Part shown: one piece after another, positions 1 through 5,718 of the stretch
Layout: the number at the start of each line of letters is the position of its first letter
How positions within the stretch are numbered: position 1 is the stretch's first letter
Assembly: GCA_937952895.1 (NCBI GenBank)
Contig: CALFYC010000091.1
Span: forward strand, 1-15,313
Length of the DNA stretch: 15,313 nucleotides
Reading direction: 5' to 3'
DNA from: an uncultured Neisseriaceae bacterium
GTDB lineage: Bacteria; Pseudomonadota; Gammaproteobacteria; Burkholderiales; UBA11063
Position numbers and translations under genes: made by a program
Notes under the pieces: generated by a model
The model's database searches: none
Told to the model about the DNA's origin: nothing
The model's input: the letters and a program-made list of their open reading frames with translations, nothing else

Positions 1-188
1 TGCGTTATATTAATTCGGATTTATCTGAATCAATTAATACAATTTTTTTTATGCCACCACGTAATTATGCTGAAGTATCATCCAGCATGGTGAAAGGGTT
101 TATTGGTAGTGAGGGATGGGAAGAAATTGCAGCTAAATATGTGCCCAAAGCTATATTAACCAAAATGATTGAATTATCTAATAAATAA
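1..188 (+). CDS. coaD: Phosphopantetheine adenylyltransferase, C-terminal end (partial, 5' end outside window)
   Basis: The reading frame is open from base 3 to the TAA at 186-188 and gives the last 61 residues of a protein. The segment FFMPPRNYAEVSSSMVKGF aligns by eye with the C-terminal part of CoaD, where E. coli has FLMPSKEWSFISSSLVKEV. It includes the family's SSS-hydrophobic-V-K/R motif, which helps bind the ATP phosphates, and is followed by the usual F-VP--V---L tail. CoaD transfers the adenylyl group of ATP to 4'-phosphopantetheine, giving dephospho-CoA, the penultimate step of CoA synthesis in the cytoplasm. The catalytic N-terminal half, with its HxGH motif, lies left of the window, so completeness cannot be judged. 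The next gene starts 24 bp downstream on the same strand, suggesting cotranscription. The insertion GFIGSEGWEEI after SSSMVK is longer than in E. coli. The identification rests on this short stretch but the match is good. Confidence 0.8.
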   Translation, partial: RYINSDLSESINTIFFMPPRNYAEVSSSMVKGFIGSEGWEEIAAKYVPKAILTKMIELSNK

Positions 189-212
189 ACTTAAAGAACT
201 ATGGTGTAATTA

Positions 213-1448
213 GTGATAGATAACAAATTTATAATTATTCTTAAAGATTTACTTAGACAAGTATTAAGTTTCAAATATCCAACAGATAAAACTTTATCTG
301 AATTTTTTAAAACTAATAAAAAGTTGAGTCAATCCGAGCGTGCTCTTATTGCCGATACTGTATATACAATCTTACGCAATTATTTTAAACTTACAACGGT
401 TATTGAAGCCAAAAATCTTCAAGCTATGATTGCGGTTACCTGGTTAAAATTGTTGCAATTAGATATTGATTTAATTACCAAAGCAGGAATTAATATAGAT
501 CAATTTAGCAAACTTGAATTTAAAGATGACTTATTAAGCACAACGGAATTTCCTAATTGGCTAAATACTGCTTTATTAAAGAAATATTCGCAAGCTGAAA
601 TTATCCAGTTATCAAATATTATGCAAAAGCAAGCACCACTTGATTTACGTGTTAATATAATGAAAAGTAATGTAAATTCAATCATTAATGAATTAAAAAA
701 ATTAAATTTAACAGTCGAAGTCATGCCCTTCTCACCACATGGAGTTCGCTTATGGAATAAATCATTTTTAGCCAAGCATAAAATTTTTTTAGATGGTTTA
801 GTTGAAGTGCAGGATGAATCAAGTCAATTGGCGACAATATTATTAGCTCCTAAACGTGGTGAAATGATTGTCGACTTTTGTGCGGGGAGTGGTGGAAAAA
901 CTCTAGCTTTTGGAATGCTTATGCGCAATTCGGGTCGAATATATGCTTTTGATGTTCATGAAAAGCGCTTAAATAATCTTACTCCAAGATTGGCGAGATC
1001 AGGACTATCTAATATTCATCCACAATTAATTGCTCATGAAAATGATGCTAAAATCAAACGACTACATGGCAAAATTGATAGAGTTTTTGTTGATGCGCCA
1101 TGTTCTGGTTTAGGAACTTTGCGCCGTAATCCGGAACTTAAATTTAGACAAACAGAAGAGGGGATCAAGGAGCTTGCTAAAAAGCAATTATCAATTTTAA
1201 CTTCAGCAAGTAAGTTGCTTAAACCTGGCGGAACATTAGTTTACGCTACTTGTAGTATCTTAGAGCAAGAAAATCAAGATGTGGTAAATGAGTTTTTAAA
1301 TAATAATCCAGATTTTGAACTAACCCCAGTAAATACTACTTTAAATATTCCTAATCTTCAGTTTAAAGATAAATATATGGAATTATTTCCCCACGTTCAT
1401 AATACTGATGGTTTTTTTGCTGCATTAATTAAAAAGAAAATGCTTTAG
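213..1448 (+). CDS. RsmB/NOP2-family rRNA/tRNA cytosine-C5 methyltransferase
   Basis: This is a 411-residue SAM-dependent RNA m5C methyltransferase. An N-terminal helical region (about 1-140) resembles the NusB-like domain of RsmB and is followed by a Rossmann methyltransferase domain. Visible motifs are VQDESSQL at 199-206, the SAM-binding loop DFCAGSGGK at 221-229, an acidic strand end AFDVHEKRL, motif IV DAPCSG at 294-299 with Cys297 expected to assist product release, and motif VI YATCS with Cys347 as the expected nucleophile. The end, NTDGFFAALI, is typical of the family. The start is GTG at 213; an in-frame stop lies two codons upstream and no ATG occurs until residue 71. No strong ribosome-binding site is visible. 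The protein matches the shorter RsmB-like group I associate with Betaproteobacteria, rather than clearly matching E. coli RsmB (16S C967), so I withhold a symbol. It sits 24 bp after coaD and is probably expressed with it. Confidence 0.88.
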   Translation: MIDNKFIIILKDLLRQVLSFKYPTDKTLSEFFKTNKKLSQSERALIADTVYTILRNYFKLTTVIEAKNLQAMIAVTWLKLLQLDIDLITKAGINIDQFSKLEFKDDLLSTTEFPNWLNTALLKKYSQAEIIQLSNIMQKQAPLDLRVNIMKSNVNSIINELKKLNLTVEVMPFSPHGVRLWNKSFLAKHKIFLDGLVEVQDESSQLATILLAPKRGEMIVDFCAGSGGKTLAFGMLMRNSGRIYAFDVHEKRLNNLTPRLARSGLSNIHPQLIAHENDAKIKRLHGKIDRVFVDAPCSGLGTLRRNPELKFRQTEEGIKELAKKQLSILTSASKLLKPGGTLVYATCSILEQENQDVVNEFLNNNPDFELTPVNTTLNIPNLQFKDKYMELFPHVHNTDGFFAALIKKKML

Positions 1449-1534
1449 AAAATAACATGTGCAAGATTATGCGCATGACATATAAATAGTTATATTGTTA
1501 AAGCCATATTGTATAAGTGTGTGAAGTGCTATTT

Positions 1535-1808
1535 GTGAAAAAATTAGCGTAAAATTGTATACAGGTAATAATTCTACAAGCAGCTAAAGTTGTACCTAAT
1601 CCACATGGCAATTATTTAATAAATCAAACAATTTATCAAAAAATCCCGATGAATTTTTAGAGATATCAATCGATAGTGTCAATTTTATAATCAAGATTCT
1701 ACAATTACGGATATGCACGGTACGAATATTATAACTGTATTTGGTGTGAGAGTATTTTGTGGACTAATAATTGTCCAAGAACGAATCTATATAGTCAACC
1801 TACCATAA
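1535..1808 (+). pseudogene. Possible eroded small gene (three broken reading frames)
   Basis: The 425 bp between the methyltransferase and the lipocalin holds no intact gene. A GTG at 1535 starts MKKLA, like the beginning of a signal peptide, but a stop follows at 1550. The same frame continues open to 1660 and includes AAKVVPNPHGNYLINQTIYQ. A second frame (about 1648-1734) reads PDEFLEISIDSVNF. A third (1677-1808) includes CQFYNQDSTITDMHGTNI and ends at the TAA at 1806. Joined across two frameshifts these could form one small secreted protein of about 90 residues. I do not recognise the family, and random open stretches in AT-rich DNA cannot be excluded. Confidence 0.22.
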
Positions 1809-1820
1809 AAATGCTATAAT
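1792..1820 (+). promoter_or_regulatory. Candidate sigma-70 promoter with extended -10, pointing toward the lipocalin 3' end
   Basis: A perfect TATAAT lies at 1815-1820, preceded by TGC, which gives an extended -10. TAGTCA at 1792-1797 could be a weak -35 (4 of 6) with a 17-bp spacer. Transcription would start near 1827 and run rightward, antisense to the end of the lipocalin gene. The only thing after it is a 9-codon ORF with a good ribosome-binding site, so the promoter has no visible target gene. In AT-rich DNA a chance match is possible. Confidence 0.4.
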
Positions 1821-1840
1821 ATTCCATTATATAGTGTATT

Positions 1841-1884
1841 AAGGGCAAGGAATTATGTATAAGTTTAACGCAATTACATGCTAG
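1841..1884 (+). other. Orphan ribosome-binding site and 9-codon ORF
   Basis: Purine-rich AAGGG (1841-1845) and AAGGAA (1847-1852) precede an ATG at 1855. The frame reads MYKFNAITC and stops at the TAG at 1882-1884, inside the 3' end of the opposite-strand lipocalin gene. Together with the promoter at 1815-1820 this looks like a complete gene start with almost no gene behind it. It could be the stump of a deleted gene, a leader peptide, or the 5' end of a small RNA running antisense to the lipocalin mRNA. The sequence alone does not decide. Confidence 0.3.
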
Positions 1885-2413
1885 TAGCTGTATAGTTATA
1901 AATTAATTTTGATACATCAAATCCTTGCTCTTTAGCAATATCAATAGCTTGTTTTAACTGATGTTGATTAATATTTTCTGTTCGGGCTAATATCCATAAA
2001 TATTCATGGTCTGGGCTACCTACGACTGATATTTGGCTGTAATCAGTATTTAGTATCCAGTAATCACCATAACCAAACGGTAATCCTCTTAACCATGTGG
2101 GTAAAAATGTTACTTTTAATTTACCAGTGGTAGGTAACTCTACAAATTTTGCTACGCCAGTTGCAATATCTGGTTGTTTATCTTTAGTATTACATTTATT
2201 AACTACAATAATCTCTAAATTATTATCTGGATTAACCGAATAATTGGCAGTAATGGGGGCAACACAATTTTTCTCGAACCTGTTTGGTAGCCTTGCAATC
2301 TCATACCATATACCTACATATTTATTACTATCAAAATTACTAATTGGCACAATATCAGTTGCATAGCTTATATTGGTAAAAAATGCCAAAACACATAAAA
2401 CAAAATATCTCAT
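1874..2413 (-). CDS. Blc-type bacterial lipocalin, secreted
   Basis: This encodes about 179 residues of the Blc/apolipoprotein D-like lipocalin family, eight-stranded barrels in the cell envelope that bind fatty acids, lysophospholipids or other hydrophobic ligands. Residues 1-18 (MRYFVLCVLAFFTNISYA) form a signal peptide ending in a good AxA-like cleavage site. There is no lipobox, so unlike E. coli Blc the product is probably soluble in the periplasm or attached differently. The lipocalin GxW motif is clear in KYVGIWYEIARLPNRFEKNC. Later blocks such as LPTWLRGLPFGYGDYWIL and YLWILAR also fit Blc. I chose the ATG at 2413 rather than the GTG at 2428 because AGGAA lies 7 bases upstream of it and the likely transcription start is near 2429. 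The gene stands alone, with its own extended -10 promoter. The ligand is unknown. Confidence 0.87.
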   Translation of the reverse strand: MRYFVLCVLAFFTNISYATDIVPISNFDSNKYVGIWYEIARLPNRFEKNCVAPITANYSVNPDNNLEIIVVNKCNTKDKQPDIATGVAKFVELPTTGKLKVTFLPTWLRGLPFGYGDYWILNTDYSQISVVGSPDHEYLWILARTENINQHQLKQAIDIAKEQGFDVSKLIYNYTATSM

Positions 2414-2435
2414 AATATTTCCTAACACTTACTAA

Positions 2436-2444
2436 ATTATATCA
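2436..2444 (-). promoter_or_regulatory. Extended -10 promoter of the lipocalin gene
   Basis: Read on the minus strand, TGATATAAT is a TGn extended -10 with a perfect TATAAT (2441-2436). It predicts a start near 2429 and a leader of only about 16 nt before the ATG at 2413, just enough to hold the AGGAA ribosome-binding site. No clear -35 box is seen at normal spacing, which is tolerated for extended -10 promoters. Confidence 0.5.
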
Positions 2445-2482
2445 GTACACATCTTATTGAGATGCAAAGCCAATTTGGTATT

Positions 2483-2884
2483 TTATATTTCCTCAGGAAT
2501 AGCTTCAACAAATGATTCTGTTTGCTCACGATTATAATATATTACCGTTCTTTTATCCATATTTACAATGTAGTTCGTAACCCCTGCATTAGCCATATCA
2601 TGTATCCATTCCAGAAAAGTTGTTTTTCCATCTTGGTGAATACGTAAAGCATATTTTGCATTTGCTTCAGAGTAAATTGGATTTACATTTGGTTGGATAA
2701 ACCATTCTGGATCAGATTCCTTTATTGAGTCTCCCGAAATAATTCTAATATTTGCACGATATCCCTTTAACCAAGAGACACTATAAGTTAATACTCCTGC
2801 ATTTTTAAGCATATTAAATGTTTTTGGAAAAGGCCAATGTTCTTTTTTTGCCATAGACATAATATCAATAATTTTACTTTTCAT
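2483..2884 (-). CDS. DUF1398 family protein (YbcV-like)
   Basis: This 133-residue protein resembles the DUF1398 family, which includes E. coli YbcV from the DLP12 prophage. Recognisable blocks are FPKTFNMLKNAGVLTYSVSW near the N-terminus, then WIHDMANAGVTNYIVNMDKR, and the end TVIYYNREQTESFVEAIPE, where the family typically has a similar V-DM--RTV-YY sequence followed by an aromatic-rich tail. No signal peptide or membrane segment is visible, so it is probably a small soluble cytoplasmic protein. Its function is not established in the family. The start is the ATG at 2884; no good ribosome-binding site precedes it, and an internal Met at residue 9 is a possible alternative. It lies between two gene-poor, eroded stretches, which fits an acquired or accessory gene, but no phage or transposon genes are next to it. 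Confidence 0.72.
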   Translation of the reverse strand: MKSKIIDIMSMAKKEHWPFPKTFNMLKNAGVLTYSVSWLKGYRANIRIISGDSIKESDPEWFIQPNVNPIYSEANAKYALRIHQDGKTTFLEWIHDMANAGVTNYIVNMDKRTVIYYNREQTESFVEAIPEEI

Positions 2885-2935
2885 AAATGTTTTTATTCTT
2901 TCTTATAGTAATTTTCGGCTATGGGCAACATCATT

Positions 2936-3121
2936 TCAGAATGCTTGAATAAAATTAGTGGCTAATTTTACCAATCTATTTTGTAAATAAAGATCAATAT
3001 AATACTCAAAATCATTTAAAGGTTCAATAGTCCATTTTATACTATTTTTTGCATTTATTGAAAACTCTATTAATATATGTTGTTGTAACAACTTAATCAT
3101 TTCTAGCCTGCGGTAATACAT
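2936..3121 (-). CDS. Small hypothetical ORF, doubtful
   Basis: An open frame of 61 codons starts at an ATG at 3121 and encodes MYYRRLEMIKLLQQHILIEF followed by a sequence rich in I, L, N and aromatic residues. I do not recognise it. No ribosome-binding site is seen. It overlaps in another frame with the protein-like fragment at 3093-3170, and its composition is what random AT-rich DNA gives. It may be chance, or part of the same eroded gene. Confidence 0.2.
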   Translation of the reverse strand: MYYRRLEMIKLLQQHILIEFSINAKNSIKWTIEPLNDFEYYIDLYLQNRLVKLATNFIQAF

Positions 3122-3403
3122 AACTCATTTTTTCTAATTGCCAATTAAGTAATTCAATTTGTTTTACCAAGTTCAGCCCAGTACATGGTTTGTTGTGGAA
3201 AATCTGTTTTAGCAAACTCTCTAGCACTCACAACAAATTCATTATAATACTTCCATATAACTATGGGTAATTATATCGCAATTTGCAACAATTTGAAAAA
3301 TAGACTGTGGATAAAAAATTATATACTTCTCGAACATAAGAGGGTATTATTGTCTCCAGTGTGAACCTTTTTGTTGCGGGTCTGGATTTGAATTAGCAAC
3401 CAT
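3093..3403 (-). pseudogene. Possible frameshifted remnant of an unknown gene
   Basis: Between DUF1398 and crcB (2885-3539) no intact gene is visible, but protein-like segments follow each other on the minus strand. One at 3347-3403 reads MVANSNPDPQQKGSHWRQ. A second frame ending at 3261 includes PSYVREVYNFLSTVYFSN. A third ending at 3154 reads KYYNEFVVSAREFAKTDF and then PQQTMYWAELGKTN. A fourth at 3093-3170 reads LVKQIELLNWQLEKMSYVLP. These could be one protein of about 100 residues broken by several frameshifts. The family is not recognised. The opposite strand offers a competing reading (3315-3431), so the assignment is tentative. Confidence 0.28.
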
Positions 3404-3431
3404 ATACACCCATAAAATAGCTCTTGACTAA
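3315..3431 (+). other. Short Cys-rich open stretch, possible zinc-motif remnant
   Basis: On the plus strand a frame with no start codon reads GYYCLQCEPFCCGSGFELAT and ends at the TAA at 3429-3431. The C-x2-C followed by CCGSG recalls the tail of SEC-C or YchJ-like zinc motifs, but it lacks their CxCGSGKK consensus. It overlaps the minus-strand fragment at 3347-3403, so at most one of the two readings is meaningful. Listed because this patch is richer in G+C than its surroundings. Confidence 0.12.
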
Positions 3432-3450
3432 TATCAGCTTTTGTTATAAA
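3424..3450 (+). promoter_or_regulatory. Candidate promoter for crcB
   Basis: TTGACT (3424-3429, 5 of 6 matches to the -35 consensus) and TATAAA (3445-3450) are 15 bp apart, slightly short. The -10 is preceded by TGT, making it an extended -10. The predicted start near 3457 would give a leader of about 80 nt that contains the 24-codon ORF at 3484-3558. I looked for the conserved core of the fluoride riboswitch in this leader and did not find it. Confidence 0.4.
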
Positions 3451-3483
3451 ATTCATAAACTTGATTTTTAGGAATTGTATTAT

Positions 3484-3558
3484 ATGTTTATAAATTATGA
3501 TTTAGCTAATAAACTTATTGATGCAGCCAACTATTATCCATGCGCGAAATCAGTTTAG
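3484..3558 (+). CDS. 24-codon leader ORF overlapping the crcB start
   Basis: An ATG at 3484 has AGGAA at 3470-3474, nine bases upstream, the best ribosome-binding site in this region. It encodes MFINYDLANKLIDAANYYPC and four more residues, ending at the TAG at 3556-3558. The crcB ATG at 3540 lies inside it in another frame and has no ribosome-binding site of its own. Ribosomes that end at 3558 are 16 bases past the crcB start, so translational coupling is plausible. It could instead be the 5' stump of a lost gene. The peptide is not recognised. Confidence 0.4.
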   Translation: MFINYDLANKLIDAANYYPCAKSV

Positions 3559-3923
3559 TATTTTTAGGCTCTGGGATAGGTGGGGTTTTACGTTTTATTT
3601 TAGGAAGTTTAGTTTATAGCTATACGGGGCGTAAGTTTCCTTATGGAACTTTAGTCATTAATTTAACTGGTTCTTTTATGATTGGATTTCTATATATAGT
3701 AATTACTAGTAAGTTTAGTAATTTTGCTCCATATTTAATAGCTTTTCTATTAGTCGGAATTTTAGGTGGGTACACCACATTTTCTTCATTTTCACTTGAA
3801 ACTCTTGATTTGATTTTAACCGGTAAGGTTGTTTTTGGCCTAGTTAATATTATAGCCAGTATAACTCTTGGCGTGATTTTGGCATGGTTTGGAATGTTTG
3901 TTGCAAAAAGTATTTTTGTATAA
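3540..3923 (+). CDS. crcB: Fluoride ion channel/exporter CrcB (FluC)
   Basis: A 127-residue, four-helix membrane protein of the CrcB/Fluc family, dual-topology dimers in the inner membrane that let fluoride leave the cell. The family pattern is clear: GSGIGGVLRFILGSLVY near the N-terminus, then PYGTLVINLTGSFMIGFL, where the GTL-VN--G-F core and its Asn line the pore, and GILGGYTTFSSFSLET, with the GG-TTFSSF block that holds the Na+ site and the pore Phe residues. Length is normal for the family. The ATG at 3540 gives the usual short N-terminus. There is no Shine-Dalgarno sequence before it; translation may be coupled to the leader ORF that overlaps it. A candidate promoter is at 3424-3450. 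The gene ends 15 bp from the convergent ABC transporter gene. The assignment is secure. Confidence 0.95.
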   Translation: MREISLVFLGSGIGGVLRFILGSLVYSYTGRKFPYGTLVINLTGSFMIGFLYIVITSKFSNFAPYLIAFLLVGILGGYTTFSSFSLETLDLILTGKVVFGLVNIIASITLGVILAWFGMFVAKSIFV

Positions 3924-3938
3924 AAATTTCATTACAAA

Positions 3939-5702
3939 TTAACTAATGCTTTTTTCACGCATTTGTAAATTCCAAAGTTCTGAATATACTCCACCAACTT
4001 TTAATAATTGGCTATGATTGCCTGATTCTACAATTTTTCCACGCTGAAGAACAATAATGTTATCAGCCTTAACTACTGTTGATAATCTATGTGCAATAAT
4101 TATAGTGGTTCGGTTTTTAGAAATTGTGTCAAGTGCTTGTTGAACAGCATCTTCTGTTTTATTATCTAAAGCGGAAGTTGCTTCATCTAAAATTAAAATT
4201 GGTGGATTTTTTAAAATTGCACGTGCAATAGCAATTCTTTGACGCTGACCACCTGAGAGCTTTTGTCCTCTTTCTCCAACTAAAGTGTCATAGCCATGTG
4301 GGAGATTTCTAATAAAATTATCAGCCTCAGCAACTTGTGCGGCTTTAATAATTTCAGCTCTATTGGCACTGAAAGATCCGTATGAGATATTATCAGCAAC
4401 TGACCCATCAATTAAAAATGTTTCTTGGCTTACCATTCCAATTTGGTTTCTGAGTGATTTAAGTGTTAAATTTTTAATATCAATTCCATCAATAAAGATT
4501 TGCCCACTAGTTAAATCATAAAAGCGTAATAATAATTTTATGATAGTGCTTTTACCAGAGCCAGTTCTACCAACAAATGCAACAGTTTTACCTGATTCAA
4601 TATTTAAATTAAAACTAGTAAACATATTCCGTCTACCAGGATATCCAAAACTTATATTTTCAAAACTAATTTCGCCTTTAGCTTTATTGGCAAATTTCTG
4701 TTTTCCACCTTTAATACTAATTTTAGTATTTAATAAGTCCATAACTCGATTAACTGAAGCCATTGAACGTTGGTAGTTATCAATTACAGCCGCTAAATAA
4801 GTTAATGGCCAAAGTAAACGTTGTGACAAAAAAATTAAGATGCTATATGAAGCAACATCAATATGTCCCTCTATTGTTAGAAAACCACCATAAATTAAAC
4901 AAACTAAAAATCCAAGCATAACTCCCATACGAATAGTTGGAGTGATTGCAGAACTAAATAAAATAGCTCTTTTATTAGCATTTTTATATTTATTACTAAT
5001 TTGCGTTAAAGCTGAAATTTCGTATTGCTCAGCAACAAAGCTTTTAATTGTTGAAATTCCTGAAATATTATAATTTAATTTATTATTTACAAGACCTGCT
5101 TGATTTCTAACATTTAAATAAAGTGGTGCAATTTTTTTTCTAAAATAAAATGATATGATAACTATAAGTGGTATGGGAATAAAGCTTAATAAGGTTATCT
5201 TAACTGAAATACAGAAAAACACGATTGAAATCAAAATAGTTGATGCAAAAATTTGAATAATTTGATTTAAGCCATCATTTAAAAACAATTCTAATTGATT
5301 TATATCATCATTAAGAATTGACATTAAATTACCAGTAGTCTTGTCTTCAAAATAAGCTAAATCAAGGTTTTGTACATGATCGTAAGCCTCAATTCTTAAA
5401 TCATGCTGAATGTTTTGAGCTAAAACACACCATTTAACTCCATATAAGTATTGAAATGCTGACTCCAAAACCCAGGTTGCACCAGTCATAATCCCTAAAA
5501 CAACTATTTGATGTATAACGTTGGTTATACCTAAATGAGCTAAAATAGAATCTTGGCGTTTGACAATAATATTAACTGCCAAACCTATCATTACTTCAGG
5601 TAAAATATCAAAAATTTTATTTAAAACGGAATAAATTGTTGCAATAATAATATCAGCACGATATTTTTTACTGTGATTGAATAATTTAGTTAATGGATGC
5701 AT
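3939..5702 (-). CDS. ABC exporter, fused membrane and ATPase domains (MsbA/multidrug type)
   Basis: A half-transporter of about 587 residues that should work as a dimer in the inner membrane. The N-terminal 320 or so residues form the six-helix exporter domain, including QHDLRIEAYDHVQNLDLAYF and the following TGNLMS coupling-helix region. The C-terminal ATPase has Walker A GRTGSGKST (about 378-386), Q-loop VSQETFLIDG, signature LSGGQ (482-486), Walker B ILILDEAT and the switch His in IIIAHRLST. All catalytic residues are present. The substrate cannot be read from sequence; lipid, peptide or drug are all possible. A TTG at 5732 would add ten residues and overlap the bestrophin gene by 14 bp. 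I prefer the ATG at 5702 (17 bp after the bestrophin stop), though neither has a clear ribosome-binding site. It is probably cotranscribed with the bestrophin gene. Confidence 0.9.
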   Translation of the reverse strand: MHPLTKLFNHSKKYRADIIIATIYSVLNKIFDILPEVMIGLAVNIIVKRQDSILAHLGITNVIHQIVVLGIMTGATWVLESAFQYLYGVKWCVLAQNIQHDLRIEAYDHVQNLDLAYFEDKTTGNLMSILNDDINQLELFLNDGLNQIIQIFASTILISIVFFCISVKITLLSFIPIPLIVIISFYFRKKIAPLYLNVRNQAGLVNNKLNYNISGISTIKSFVAEQYEISALTQISNKYKNANKRAILFSSAITPTIRMGVMLGFLVCLIYGGFLTIEGHIDVASYSILIFLSQRLLWPLTYLAAVIDNYQRSMASVNRVMDLLNTKISIKGGKQKFANKAKGEISFENISFGYPGRRNMFTSFNLNIESGKTVAFVGRTGSGKSTIIKLLLRFYDLTSGQIFIDGIDIKNLTLKSLRNQIGMVSQETFLIDGSVADNISYGSFSANRAEIIKAAQVAEADNFIRNLPHGYDTLVGERGQKLSGGQRQRIAIARAILKNPPILILDEATSALDNKTEDAVQQALDTISKNRTTIIIAHRLSTVVKADNIIVLQRGKIVESGNHSQLLKVGGVYSELWNLQMREKSIS

Positions 5703-5718
5703 ACAATATTCTAACTTT

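Noticed and set aside
500..775. Open frame of 91 codons on the minus strand inside the RNA methyltransferase gene
   Set aside because: It lies wholly antisense to a gene with clear family motifs, has no ribosome-binding site, and its translation shows no recognisable pattern.
1455..1478. Hairpin-like CATGTGC ... GCGCATG after the RNA methyltransferase gene, as a terminator
   Set aside because: The arms pair imperfectly (one G-T wobble) and no T-run follows, so it is not a convincing intrinsic terminator.
2447..2463. Small hairpin CATCT-loop-AGATG between DUF1398 and the lipocalin gene, as a terminator
   Set aside because: Only 5 bp of stem and no following U-run on either strand; probably chance within the lipocalin promoter.
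3451..3539. Fluoride riboswitch in the crcB leader
   Set aside because: Looked for the conserved core and pseudoknot pairing that precede many crcB genes. The leader is AT-rich and shows neither.
1449..3539. Insertion sequence, prophage or defence island in the gene-poor part
   Set aside because: No transposase, integrase, terminal inverted repeats, target duplications, tRNA or CRISPR repeats were seen; the DUF1398 gene alone is not enough to call a phage remnant.
4540..4776. Plus-strand open frame inside the ABC exporter gene
   Set aside because: Antisense to the ATPase domain. It mirrors the complementary codons of conserved motifs and has no independent signals.
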